Source: Scolanthus callimorphus (Eukaryota; Cnidaria; Anthozoa; Actiniaria; Edwardsiidae). Taken from it: 64,000 nt of DNA. This document shows positions 33,276 to 45,704 of this stretch, in pieces. The DNA lies in contig CM066914.1 in the NCBI GenBank assembly GCA_033964015.1, positions 5,447,831-5,511,830 on the forward strand, read 5' to 3'. The position numbers were made by a program, and so were the translations under genes. Below the pieces are notes generated by a model. That model saw only the letters and a program-made list of their open reading frames with translations. It was not told the origin of the DNA and ran no database searches. The first letter of the stretch is position 1, and every line of letters starts with the position of its first letter.

Positions 33276-36212
33276 CGTGACAGTTCGCCACCGCTGTAGC
33301 CAGCATACCTTTTACCTAGGCACTCGCCTCTGTAAAATGTCATAGAAAGCTTTATTTTTCTTACTGAAAGAACCAGAATGAATGTTTTTTAAACCAGCCT
33401 TTAACCTTACTCTGCCCCGGTAACAATTTTGTTCTGGCTACGGCGGTGTTAGCAGGCGAGTGGCAATGGTTACAGTACAGTACAGTCACGGACGAGAACT
33501 TGAATAAAGTTGCTGCTCGTCCTACTTCTTTCTGAAGTCTTAGAATCCCCAACTCGAACACTGATATCTAGTCCGGTCAATTTAGCGTTTAACCTGGAAA
33601 AAATTGCAACATGGGATTTTTATACAGCAAATTCTCAGGAACATATGTGACAAATACGTGTCCAAATTTTGTGAGAATCTGTTCGGGGGAAGTTGGTTAA
33701 ATTTGGGGTTTTCTGTCTGCACGAAGGAAAGCCCGTTGTTTTCGGTGGCACTTGACAATGAAAGCGAACAATTCGAAGGTAGGGCTATAGACTGTAGAGC
33801 CGTAACTCGGTGTGATATTGAACGAGATATCGAGCAATTTCTGTTTTACTGCATAATGTGATTGCATATATGTGAATTTTGTGTTTGTTTATAACCAATA
33901 CTGCCAAATAATAACTAAATAATTCTGAGTTTTGACAAATCCCATATGATCCTTGTATTTCCCGCGTGGTGATACACTAAAGTTCGAATATTATACGCTA
34001 AAAGAAATAAAGAAATAAACTCATCGCAGCCGAAACTCATCGCTCAGAAATTATTTGTTTCAACTGAAAAACCTTATTAAATCTTCCCCGGTTTCATCTT
34101 AACAGTCTATAAACATTCTCCCAGTTTCGAAGTGCCGCCGAAAACAAAAGGCGCCCTTGACGTTGCCGGTAAAACCAAAAATTTAACCAACTTCCCCGGT
34201 CGGATTTCTACGAAATTTGGATATGTTTTTCCTACATACGTTTTTGACAATTAGTACCAAAAATTTCCCATGTTGCAATTTTTTGCAGTTCGGGGCTTTT
34301 TCGGGCTAATTTGACCGGACTATCGTTGTACACCCAAAAATCATTCTTCCCTTCCCAAAAAGTCGAGGAATAGTACATACCGTACATTAAATAACCAAGC
34401 TACAATCGGGGACAAAATATGTTGTCGTCGCCTATGTGGAAAAGTGCTCATTTTAGCGGCATTGATAACTTTAAAAAATCATTTCTCCTAAAAAAATCAG
34501 TCACCAAACCCCCTTCCCCCACGCAATGTTGTTGATGAATAGACTTTGAAATGCCACCATGACAACCCCTAGGCACAAACACTGAATGGGGGAGAGGGGC
34601 AGGGGAAAGAGTGCCTGTGTATGGGCTCTGAATTATGAATGGTTTTGAGCCCGTTTGACAAATAGGCGACAACAATTTGTCCCGGATTGTAGGCTTCACG
34701 ACTGGTCAACAAGGACATCAGTCTTTGTGGTGACAATGAGAATGACAATGATTAGATAATAATAAAAAAAATAACATTATTGGAGTAACATATCCTCAAA
34801 AATCCCATGCCAAATTTTCACCAAAAAACTCCCAAAATCAAAAAACTTCGTATCCCAATTTTCCTAATTGGTTGCATGCATGGGATCAAGCGGAAGTAGT
34901 GGGAGTCCGCAACACGTAGACTCTTGCTGCCCTGCTGGTAGCTTTTGTGCTGGTGCAATCCCTTGGAACCGGCACCACTCCTCTGGCACGGCAGGAAGCC
35001 TCTGGTCACAGTGACACATCAGAAAATAACGCATTTTATGCAGTTGAATAATAGTTGTGGAGTTGTGCAGAGCGTGGTAGAAGGCGTTGAGTTGGAAAAG
35101 ACGACTAGCAAACGAATGTTGGTGTTATAAAGCCAGATACGTTTTCAAAAGCGAGACAAAGCCGGTTTATTTTTTTTATAAATATCAACCAATAACAGCG
35201 AGTCCCTGCCAATAAGCAAAAGCCCGCAAATGGCTGCCACGAGAGGCACCTCTCGCGAGGTGACGAGCAGGGAAGCTCTGGGTACATCGAATGGTTTCCA
35301 GGAAAATCCCAGCTCGAACGCGTTTTGTTGTTTGTCGGTCTCTCTGAGTACGGCCACCCCCAGCAGCCTTGATTTTCGGGCCAAAACAGAAACAATTTTC
35401 AAAAAGACTTTTGAAATTTACCCCAAAGAATTTGCTTAATGCAAATTTATTTTTGGAATATTCCTTCCTCCGGGATCGAAGTCTACAGCACGTTTTCCCC
35501 GAGCTGCGTGCGTGGGGAACCCCCGTGGGGTGCGCCGTGGCAGCGGAGAATGAGCAAGACTTGACGTGGCATGCTGCCCACCACCTACGAGTTCAATTTG
35601 CTTCAAACTATATTGATCTCAAAATAACCTTCGAAAGGCCTGTTTCATTCAACATTGTTGTCTATTTTAATATCCAGTTCATTTTGTTGTTGTACGGACC
35701 TCCAGTTAGGCGCAAGAGAGGACACAAGAACTGAACGTGAATTTTCACATGACCGAGCGGGCTTATGAAGCGAAGGGACTCTAGGGGACCCCTAGACGGT
35801 ATTTTTTATCACACAAAATTACGGTATTAACTTCCCAATATTTTTATCAGGATTCCCTAAATTTAGTTCTTTGATAAATAAAGTTGTCTGAATCGGATAT
35901 TGAAATATAAGAACAGTAAAAAACAAGCTAGAAATGATATAGGTAAAATACATTCCGACCCGGGTACCCTAAAATGGGACTTTGACTTACAACAAGGGGC
36001 TTCCCCCTAATTATGAATTCATAGCGGTGACGAAGGGGTTTTTTCGAGATAATTCGCGTCCAAGCAGAGTGGAACGCGAAGGTTTTATCTCGAAGGCAAA
36101 CTAACTCTGAAACTCAAGGATGTAAGTTTGAAAAGCGGAGAAATTCGTTTTAGAAGACCACTTTTCGTCGAAAATCATTCAAGGTAAGGAGTGTTTTGTT
36201 TACGACATTCCA
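33276..36212. other. Intergenic, nothing recognised
   Basis: No gene, paired termini or tandem array could be supported in this AT-rich stretch. Confidence 0.4.
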
Positions 36213-36218
36213 AGATGG

Positions 36219-36326
36219 CGGACGTTGCAAAACGAATCTGCAAGATTGATGAGGAAGTTGAAGACCTTATTCTGGAATTCCTAGAATTAAGGGCGTTCTG
36301 TTCAATCTGCACTGCTGCTTAGCCTG
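36219..36326 (+). CDS. Possible short first exon or gene fragment
   Basis: An ATG in strong context (AAGATGGCGGAC) starts a 35-codon acidic peptide (MADVAKRICKIDEEVEDLIL and on), closed by a stop at 36324-36326. The context is typical of a real start, but I see no good splice donor before the stop. It could be the 5' exon of the gene at 36970-39969, a remnant, or chance. Confidence 0.25.
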
Positions 36327-36969
36327 ACTAGCAAACTTAACAATGGAATATAACTGCCGTTTTCACGGGATTTGTCAATACTTTTATTGTTTGTTTTTAA
36401 AAATCTACGGGCGGCCAAAATACAAACGAGCTGCGAAAATTGCAACACATTTTTATTTGAAAATGCCTTAGGGCTAAACGATAGATAAGGCTGTACAGCT
36501 TTTTCCCTGATCAGCTATTTGTACGTACTAAAAAAGAGGTACAACATAGCTTAGGCCCATCTACATAAGTAATTAAGTATATGCCGTGCTATCGTCGAAA
36601 CAATACTATTTCGTTCGGCACAAAGATATTTGGTTGACGTTCAGAGCAATTGCTGTGCTAACGTCGAGGCAATGTATTTGGTTTGGCTAAAGATGCTGGC
36701 TCAATTTTATTCCTTGAAAAGTGGATGTAATAATTATACCTATAAATTATTCATACACCTTAGGTTATTTTTATGGGTTTTCATTCAGGACATAAGCTAG
36801 TTTAGGTAAATTCCCATCTCTCTGTTTCCTGTACACATATCACATCCCCTTATCCTATTTTTCAGAACTTGTCTCATTCTACTGGAACATAGGCCGTCCT
36901 CTTTTCAACAACGTTTTTTAGTTTGGTATAAAAGTTAACACTGGTCGGAACGGTCTAGTTGGAACGGTC

Positions 36970-39969
36970 TAGTTGGATTGGAAGAAAGTTCAAGGATTGT
37001 TGCAGAGAGTACAAATCGAAGAGTTTAAACAGAGCGCATTTATGTGGATGCGGAAAGTGATGGCAGTAGAGAGTGACTGCCATAATTTTCGACCAGTAAA
37101 TATGGGAGACGTTGTTGCAGATTCTCCTAGTTCTATAATGGAAATATCAACCCCACACCATCAACATAAACTAAAAAGAGTCAATCCAAGAATAGTCTAC
37201 CAGTCATACAATGGTCACTGGAAGTGTGACAACTGTAACGAACAGCAACAGCCAAATAAGTACCCGTTTAACTGCTCAATATGCAGTTTTGACCTCTGCG
37301 AACATTGTGCAACACCACGGAAATCACTGGCACATGAGCATGAATTGTATTTCATGAATGTCTCTGAAATAAACCGTCAAACAACTAATGGCGTCTGGCG
37401 ATGTGACCCATGTGGCCGTACAAATGCTGAATTAAGGGATAATTTTGCATGGCATTGTTGTAGCTGTCAGTTTGATCTGTGTCAGTACTGTTTCAAGGAA
37501 CATAATCACCCAATGCATGGTCACCGCTGAGAGTAGCCAATACTAATCTGGTTTATTCCCATACTGGAGGAAACTGGGTGTGTGACTTCTGTCGCAAGAC
37601 AAGTAGATCACACGAGAGGTAAGAAGAGGAAACCACACCCACTCCTGGCAATTTTCATGATGTTGCTCATGCAGCTAAAAAGGCACAAGGTCAATGCTTG
37701 TCTCAATGAAGAATAAAATAAATGCCTTGTTCACCAGACCAAGTCATTTATACTGCACCAATGTATTGAGCTTGCAGCATTACAAAAACAGCCAATTAGA
37801 AGCCCATTGTGTTGTAATATTAATGTTCTTCTATTATTCTTAAGATAGAGAGTCATGTTGTTAGCCTATGGATTGTGTGATTCTAAAAATATCCCAGGGG
37901 CGTAGCCAGAAATTTTATGGGGGGGGGGGGGCAGGGGCAGAGGGAGAGGCTGGCTTTTTTGTTGCTATTTTCTCTATATTATTATTTAGAATTTTTCCCA
38001 CTTTTTTTTACAAGTATTTTATGTTTCAAAGAGGGGAGGCCCGGGCCCCCTGAGTAACCTTCTGGCTATGGCCCTGTGATAATAACCCTCCCAGAAGAGA
38101 TATAACCTCCCACCTGTCTGGAATTTCCAGTGTAATATACAGTTGATTGTATGTGAAACAAAATTTAAATTGAGCCCCCTGCCCATCTGGAATTTCCAAT
38201 CCCTTCCAAGGGGAGGCTGTTTTTTTCTGGAATCACACTTAATACAACAAAATGATGTAAGAAGCCCAGCTTATCCTGATTTTCAAGCCTTTCAGAATGG
38301 AGACTTATTAAAAGTCTCCTTGACAGCTATGTTGTTAGAAAGGTGCAGTTTCAGGGCTGCAACCTGAGGAACAATTCTGACAGACAAATGTCTTGAAGTG
38401 TTCTATATTTTTGGTACATTACAGAAAGCATTCTCTTCTAAGTTAGTATACTGAAATGTTAATTGCAAAATGATAAAATGATATTATCTTCACAGATATG
38501 CATATCACTGTCAAATCTGTGAATTTGATGCATGCCATAACTGCTTCAGAGAGCACACCATTCCTTCCCACCCACACCCTCTGGTGCGTGCAGATGCAAA
38601 TGTGGTTTATGCTAGGTTCAGTGGAGGGTGGAGATGTGATAACTGCGGATCTGTTCACAGTTCAGAAGATGACAACAAACCCTGGCATTGCCGACAGTGT
38701 GAATATGATTTGTGTCATGACTGTATGAGGCATTTGGATCCTGAATACAGTAAGTATAATCTAAGTATAATTTGGGTAATAAAACACACTCCTTAAGAGA
38801 TATGTCTGGGTGTGTAATTGATAATGGTAATTTTAACAGAGTTGAGTGTAATTTGGTCTGAAATCATGCATGATTTCAAATTGAACAAACCTGATAGCCC
38901 AAGCTCAATTTGAAATCACAAGTGTGACTTTAGACCAAAATTTGCACAACACAAGGTTGAAAGGTCCCCTCAAAAATGTAAAGGGCCAGTTAATTCTGAA
39001 TTTTACAGTCACTCTGAGCTGGTAAAACCTGTACTTGAGAAATACATGTTGACTAGCTAAAATACATGTACAAAACATGGGAGATATCATTGATAACAAG
39101 GACTTGCTTGTCAATGTTTATTAACCTTGTTTTTTTTTTCTGTTTCAAGTAGTTATGGCAGCTGATGTTGCTGGGCCTCCCATCATGGAGAGCAATGGTG
39201 AGTCTAAATAGTAATTAAATCTGCACTCTGGTGACTTGTGATTCAGGGGTTGAGATGTGACCTCTCCCCCCCATATTGATACCTCTTTTGAGAGAGATAG
39301 ACACCTCCCCAAGGCAGGGAGCTTGGATAAGTCCAGATAACATCCTTCTTTGCAGTACCCTGCTAACAGAGGTTTCTTTCTGTCAGTCTTTTATTAACTA
39401 GCTAAGTTATTTGCATGTCTGGCGGGAACAACCATGCAAAATACCAGACACGTGAACAACTTAGCTAGCTAATAAAATACTGACAGAAAGAAACCTCTGC
39501 TAGCAGGTTGTCTTTGCAGAAAGTTGACAAATACACACCTTGGCTGTGGTCTGCAAATTCCATAACGACTTAATGTTTTTCTTTTTTAAAAGCCATTAAT
39601 TAACCACTAACATATTTATTAAAACTTTCTGCTTTGCATTTAACAGCCCTTCGTCATTTTTCTGCTGTTACCAACCCTCATCAGGAGCGAATGCGTGTGG
39701 AGTCTGAGCCTGCAGAACCCAAAGCACCAGTGGAAAGAGACTTCAGAAGTGAGAGTGGAAAAACTGTCACTGCTCCTGTAGATGATTCAGACTGCTTAGA
39801 CATGTGTATTATCTGTCTTGAGCAACCCAAGAATGCTACACTTATCCATGGGGATACTGGGCACCTCTGCTGCTGTTGGTCATGTGCGCAGGTTCTCAAA
39901 AGGCGCGGTGACCCATGTCCAATTTGCCGATCACCAATTGATCATGTTATTAGACAATTTACTGCATAA
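36970..39969 (+). CDS. C1-like zinc-module protein with MDM2-type RING (putative E3 ubiquitin ligase)
   Basis: Exons: about 36970-37618, 38496-38749, 39153-39197 (or from 39150), 39647-39969. Phases agree. The protein has four modules of the form W-x-C-D-x-C ... C-x2-C-x-(F/Y)-D-x-C-x2-C, for example GHWKCDNC...CSICSFDLCEHC, resembling C1/DC1-like zinc fingers. It ends with a RING, CIICLEQPKNATLIHGDTGH then CCWSCAQ and CPICRSPID, whose spacing and PKN/IHGxTGH signature are those of MDM2/MDM4 RINGs. I infer ubiquitin ligase activity and do not recognise a named orthologue. The first in-frame ATG is at 37042; the frame is open back to a TAG/acceptor-like site near 36970, so the start is unsettled. 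Module 3 is one base out of frame at 37528, where a stop interrupts an otherwise continuous pattern. Confidence 0.8.
37895..38076. mobile_element. CAGGGGCGTAGCCAG MITE in intron 1 of the C1-like/RING gene
   Basis: Left CAGGGGCGTAGCCAGAA and right TTCTGGCTATGGCCCTG are inverted. A 13-base G-run follows the left end. It is related to 2455-2709. Confidence 0.65.
39359..39507. repeat. Hairpin repeat in the last intron of the C1-like/RING gene
   Basis: Arms CCTGCTAACAGAGGTTTCTT... and ...AAGAAACCTCTGCTAGCAGG are about 50 bp each and nearly perfectly complementary, with a loop of about 50 bases. It has no coding content. Confidence 0.75.
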
Positions 39970-40057
39970 CAGACTAAACCCTGGATGATCTGGGTGTCTT
40001 TTGTGGTGAATATGGGTCTTAGCAAATGTGACAACAACTCTCCTGTTAGGCAAGGAC

Positions 40058-40367
40058 CTTACACTCCTTTTCAGTCACATGTGCACCCTTCGCTTTTCGT
40101 TTCTGAGACGCGACTGGTGACACCGGTCCGGGCAGCTGTAAGGAGACTAGTGTTTGGTGGATGTCAATCAAGACTTTCGATCTAGCCACGGGCCTACAGG
40201 CTTGCAAAATATGGCAGACCAAGCTTTTCAGGTTTAATAAAGTTCGGTCAGCCATATTTTGCTAGCCTGTTGGCCCTTGGCTAGGTCGAAAGTCTTGATT
40301 GATGTCGCCAGTTGCAACTCAGAAACGAAAAGTGCAGGGTGCATGTGTGACTGAAAACAAGTGTAAG
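40058..40367. repeat. Long imperfect hairpin in the presumed 3' UTR of the C1-like/RING gene
   Basis: The left arm begins CTTACACTCCTTTTCAGTCA. The right arm ends TGACTGAAAACAAGTGTAAG. They stay complementary through CGCTTTTCGTTTCTGAG, TCAATCAAGACTTTCGA and GGCCTACAGGCT. A possible poly(A) signal AATAAA (40236-40241) lies in the loop region. If transcribed it would form a long double-stranded RNA. Confidence 0.75.
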
Positions 40368-40699
40368 ACATAAAAGACTGCAGTGGATGGGTATCCTGGT
40401 TTTGCACAAGTGTTCTGAAAATTGGGATGACATTTGCATAATGTTGCTGGTCGCCAACTGTGACAACATTAATGGAAGAAGGATTTGTACGGTTGAAATG
40501 AAAAACATTATAATGAAGACCTAAAAAGGACACTTTGTTTCTGTTGGATCTGATCATCATCATCATCCCCTCTCTGGAGGCTTAGCTCTTGTGTCAGTGC
40601 AGCTAATGTTTCCAGGAGGCGCCAAAAGTTTGTCCTGTCAGTCATCTCTCTCCTCATTCGCTGGGCATCCATACCCAGCAGTCTCTACAGCCTGGTCTA

Positions 40700-40955
40700 A
40701 CCCAGGGAATGTTCATCAAACAATATTCTGTGTTCAAGTTTGAAAGGGTGTGGCAATTCCATGTGCCATTTCAGATCATCTGGTCCAACCTGGGGAATGT
40801 TCATCAAACAATATTCTGTGTTCAAGTTTGAAAGGGTGTGGCAATCCATGTGCCATTTCAGATCATTTGCTCCAAATCCAGGGATGTTCATCAAACAATA
40901 TTCTGTGTTCAAGTTTGAAAGGGTGTGGCACGTGCCATTTCAGATCATTCACATT
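40700..40955. repeat. Three tandem copies of an 88-bp unit
   Basis: Copies begin near 40705, 40793 and 40881 with GGGAATGTTCATCAAACAAT (the last lacks one A) and continue through TTCTGTGTTCAAGTTTGAAA, GGGTGTGGCA and CCATTTCAGATCAT. Small indels distinguish the units. No gene is implied. Confidence 0.85.
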
Positions 40956-41388
40956 GAACATATCAAATCATCCCCATTACTAAGAATCAATAATTCTGTG
41001 ATTATCTCTCTGCATCATGTATCAATAATGACATTTGATGGCAATGTGATTGGGAGTTCTATTCATGGGAACATATGAACATCTGTCGATGTTTGACTTT
41101 TGGGCAGTTCGTCAAAAGACTTTGACTTGCTACTCAGTGCAAAGTGTAAATGGGTACATGTGGAATTGGTAGCTTTGCACAGATTACCACTTTATTGACC
41201 ATTGCCCCATTTGTGGGGAGAATTACTGTCGAAATTAGTGTACAAAGGCGTATCTTTATCTCCATAAAGCAGATTATAGATAAGTATATTTAGGGGTGTA
41301 TAAAAGGATCAAATGTTAGGAGCATACCGTAAATAGGATTTTGTACATTTTCAACATTATGTAATGTGGCCTAGTTAGTTTCATATTT

Positions 41389-42029
41389 CCGGCCTAAGTA
41401 ATCGAACTTAATCGAACACTTATCGTTCGATTGATTCTGATTGACTTCGGTAATCGAACATAATCGAACTCACCCAAAAAATTCAATCGAACATAATCGA
41501 ACGTTCGATTACCGGACAATGTGCTCAATCAAACCCAATCTAACTTCACTATGAGAAACAGGCATTAATTTCAAAACCGAAATCATCACTAACCAACACA
41601 TCAGTTCGGCTTGCCTGGTGCATACACGATTGTTATGGAGGTATAATGCAGTATGGTGGTCACACTATAATATACACCCGGGAATACCTGGAATACAACA
41701 AACATTTTAGAGTTGAAACCGATTGTTTAGTAACCCTGCGAGAAGTGATTTCCTTACAGAGTAATTGCTTGTCACATTCAGGACAGTGTTGTTTGTGTGT
41801 GCCAAAACCAAAGAGAAGACCACCAGCAATGACGCAGACTACTTTGATCACAGACTACGTACATAGCTAAAATGAAATTTAATAAGCAAATAGTCTATTT
41901 GTTGTATGTTGCCCCATTGCATGCCATGATGAGTCTTACACAATTTCTAAAGATCTAAAATTTCCGAACAAAATCGAACTTAGGTTCGATTGAAATTTTG
42001 TTCACTTTTGTTCGATTAGTTAGGCCGGG
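41389..42029. mobile_element. hAT-like non-autonomous element with AATCGAAC sub-repeats
   Basis: Ends CCGGCCTAAGTAATCGAAC and GTTCGATTAGTTAGGCCGG are inverted. CATATTT is repeated directly at 41382-41388 and 42030-42036, so the duplication is 7 bp, or 8 with one mismatch. Many AATCGAAC/GTTCGATT blocks lie near both ends, as sub-terminal repeats do in hAT elements. A frame inside (about 41646-41870) matches nothing I know. Confidence 0.6.
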
Positions 42030-42036
42030 CATATTT

Positions 42037-43091
42037 TATCGAAGTCCACTCTGCATATCTATCATATATAGTATAAAGTGAGGTGGCCTAATTTAGCACT
42101 GGGTGGTTCCTCCTAGTCCTACGGCAAATAGCTAAGATTTATGGAAATAACTGTAAAAGAATGGACAAAATGTGCGAAAATATTTGCACTCAGAGACACT
42201 GGTGTACCAGATAGTCATATATATATATAACAGTTTTGTGTCAACTTCTGCGAGGAGACTTGTATTCCTGATGTAAACAGGATTGTTAAATTAGTACATC
42301 GATGTAATTACAATGTACCAAAAAAGATATGATATAAGAAAACAATTTTATTGGTAGGACAAATTTGTCAGGGTTTATTCTTTTCACGCAAAATCTGATT
42401 GCCAAGTTTTGTTCATCATGCCCCACTTTCGGCGTCTACTCTGTAAAACACTGTATAATATATTACCACAACAATAATTTCCGCTATTTCTAGGCTTATA
42501 TCGTGCCTATATTGTTTTTTTAACATAGTAACTTTTCCGATTGAAAAAGGCAGTCAGTACATTGAGAAGTTTCTGTTATTCGGTTGGCAGGGATGTGAGT
42601 TAATAGAGAGGACAGAAATATTGATCTAGGTAGCTGGTTGATAGCAGGGTTTAATTTGACAAAAGCTATAGTTAGGGCGTTTTTAATTACAATGTAAGTG
42701 AACAGCGCTATAAGGCCATTGTGTAAAGATAATTTTACTTTTCTTTCCTTAATCCATTCATAATTTAAACACATTAAGGTTTTACATTGAAGCATCAAAA
42801 TAAAGGAATTCCAAAGGGACAAAATGCCGTTTATTCCTTTTTTGTGGCTGGTACCAATGAACAAATAAACTTCAGGTATTGAGACTGATACACCTTATAC
42901 AAGTTCGCCCACGCTAGTTAGTGATAGAGATTTATTTGTCGTCGAAGAAACGGACATGAACGCACCTTTGCCATATGGCCTCGTGCACTAATGCGTGCAA
43001 GTAGGTACCTTTCACGAGATAAGTGACATCTATCTAGCGCAAAATGCAGCCCTTTCTTTCCCGCCTTCACGTAGGTATATTTCACACCAGG
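42037..43091. other. Intergenic, nothing recognised
   Basis: AT-rich sequence without coding content or clear repeats. A short TATATATATATA run near 42220 is the only low-complexity feature. Confidence 0.45.
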
Positions 43092-43093
43092 TA

Positions 43094-43347
43094 CAGCCGA
43101 TTGCGTTTGAGCGTTTTACCCTAACAGTTCGCACGTTATGTTTGAACGTTTAAAAGTTGTGTTTCTAGGATGAAACGAGACGTTTCTATGGCGAACCAAA
43201 GAGTTCTGTCCTCACTGATTGGTCAGTGAAAATACACATGGCGGTTGCCCTTGGAAACGTCCGACTTCTTGTCTCACAACGCAACTTTCAAACGTTCAAA
43301 CGTAACGTGCGAACTGTTTGGGTAAAACGCTCAAACGCAATCGGCTG
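43094..43347. mobile_element. TA-flanked MITE with about 67-bp inverted repeats
   Basis: The left CAGCCGATTGCGTTTGAGCG matches the right CGCTCAAACGCAATCGGCTG exactly inverted. The pairing continues inward through GTTCGCAC and GTTTGAACG. TA at 43092-43093 and 43348-43349 gives a TA duplication, as in Tc1/mariner. The 254-bp element has no transposase. Confidence 0.8.
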
Positions 43348-43349
43348 TA

Positions 43350-45450
43350 TTAAAATAATGTGAGCGCGCATTCCCCTATTCGCCAATCCGTAAGCTAATC
43401 TCGCGGACCAAACATCAAGGTCTTCAAGGTGGCGGACAAGAATACAAGTGAGAACAAAACAGAACCTTAGTAAGCAGAGGAGAACTGCAACAGGGTCCGG
43501 TTGCTCGAAAATGGTTTAGCACTAATCCAGTATTAATTACCATGGTGACTCGATGGTTTTGTTAAGAACTAAACCTGGTTTAAATTTAATCTACATTTGA
43601 ACAACCCGCGCAAGAACAACATACATGGTACTCCCTACCGAAGGCCTCGTGAGGCGTCGGAAAGACGCTGAATCGTACCACAAATAACTCAATCGGCAAA
43701 GACTCGATTTTTCAACAGGAAATTCTAAAACTCTATTCACAACGCTTTCATTACCCATGACTTTGCACGTTTTGGCGGCGGATTACCTGGTGATTAAGAA
43801 ATTAGGCTGGTTCAACTCCGATCGGAGATCTGATAACTGGAAGCGGGATTTCCTTACAAGGGAAGTCTCACGGAGCTAGAAAGACGAAAAACGTGAGATA
43901 AAATACTCTGTACGTCTAGGTTTTATTTCTAGTCTTCCTCAATGGCAGATAAAAATCAATTTACAAGCGTCCGGAACGAAACTCACTGCTCGCAGCGCGG
44001 ACGATTTCTGATTGGTGGACAGGGAAGCCATTTACCAGGTTAACTCCATTTATGCTGATTGGCTAAATTTCTTTCTTCCTGGTGTTTCAAAACCGAAACG
44101 ACCCCCTGTGAACTTCTATACAAATCCATGTCTCTTTGTTTTAGTTCCGTGTTCTCGAGTTGGGTAAACGAAGATGGCGCTTTGCTATCGAATCGAATAG
44201 TTTTTTGAGCGTACTACCGTATGAAAAGAAGTGATCAGGATATTTAGTGTTATGCGAAGTAACCCTAAATCCACGAAAGAGGGAAATTAAAGCACTGATA
44301 TAAACGGAAACCACAACAGGCACCCTTGAGAAAGCCTGAAGAATCAAATCTACGCCCCGTTTTTCTGAATGCTTATCGTATAGCAAAACAGTATAAAGTC
44401 ATACCAACCATTTCACGGCTATAATTTTCATTCTTATTATACGTGCGCGTTTTGACATTTCGCATGTCTATCAGTATATAAATTTAAAGCGTAACAACAA
44501 CAATCGAAGGCTTTTTTGCTTATCAAAATGACCAATGGTCGACTTACTGCTCACATAGACACGCAACAACGTGATAATATCATTAGATCTGCGTGGAAAA
44601 CTCGCGAAACATTATAATGTACCTCCAACAGATCACTTTGTTAAGTAGGCGTCAGTGTATAAGGGCTTTAACATAATCTGCACGCTAGGCCTAAGGGTGT
44701 TCGCCTAATTTTTATTGCCCGTCCTTTCTCCCTAAGCATTTCAACTGGTTTATCAGACAATATGACAGAACTTCGTCACAAATTGACGCAAGAACGAGGG
44801 GACAGACTTGAGACGTCACGTTATTTTAATCACCCGTTTCAGTTTCAACTGTTCGTTAAAAGCCGACTTCTAGCTTGAGGGATAAAAGGGTATTTTCTTG
44901 AGTTAAATCTATCTACGGAAGGCTGTAAGCTTAATCTTCCATTACAACAGAAAGCGGGAGAAAAAACGCCGTAAGATGCCTTACTTATTCAGACAATACC
45001 GTAAAACAGCTCAGAATACCATCATAAGTCGTTACTGAGTATACAAATGACTGTAAACCGGGTATTTTTAATCCCTACAAATTTTATATCTGTTCGGATT
45101 TCCTGGCTGAAAGTTTTGGGTTGCGAAAATTTTAGGGATTGAAATCACGTCTTCCGAAAATGCCAGGGAAAAAGCTCTATCCGAAAATATTAGGGTGACC
45201 TTTTTAACGGCAAAAATCCAAATAGTAAAATCACCTTTTTGTGCAATTCGAAAATTCCAGGGGATCTTAGAATCTATATACGAAAGTTTAAAGCTTGAAA
45301 TTCTGAAGCGGATCTCTTTTACATTTTACTGCAATTGACATAATTCTGTACCCTGCGTACCAGAGTCTTCAAACTTCACTCGTTTTCTGATACGCTAAGT
45401 CGTCGCGTCAGTAAATTATGCGTTTTGTAAACGAGTGAAGCTTGAGACCA
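43350..45450. other. Intergenic, nothing recognised
   Basis: No supported gene. An imperfect palindromic segment around 43500-43610 (GGTTTAGCACTAATCCAG and AACTAAACCTGGTTTAAAT blocks) may be another small repeat. Confidence 0.35.
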
Positions 45451-45704
45451 GAGTAATAATTCTGCGAACTCTGAGGCACAGTCAAGCCGTGTATTAGCGG
45501 CTTCCTCTCGATCGCACAACTCACACATTTTTAGCTGCCACAACTTCACTCAGAGGTTTTACAAAAGCTACCGGGTTGCTTAGATGTTTGATTCAGGAAC
45601 GCTATGAAAACACAATTAATCTATATTCGGTGTAGACATGGTCAGTAGAGGTCTCCCTCTACTAACTATGGTGCAGAGTTTTCAGAATTAAGAAAACCGC
45701 AGTA
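45451..45704. mobile_element. MITE of the GCGATTTTCATAATTCTGC family
   Basis: It has AATTCTGCGAACTCTGAGG on the left and TTCAGAATTAAGAAAACCGC on the right. It shares the interior blocks CCGGGTTGCTTAGATGTTTG and GATCGCACAACT with 63500-63837. Confidence 0.6.

Noticed and set aside
40700..40955. 88-bp repeats as a CRISPR or coding repeat
   Set aside because: Three contiguous units with small indels and no spacers or sustained frame.
42520..42864. 114-codon minus-strand frame
   Set aside because: Composition reflects AT-rich DNA and no motif could be recognised.
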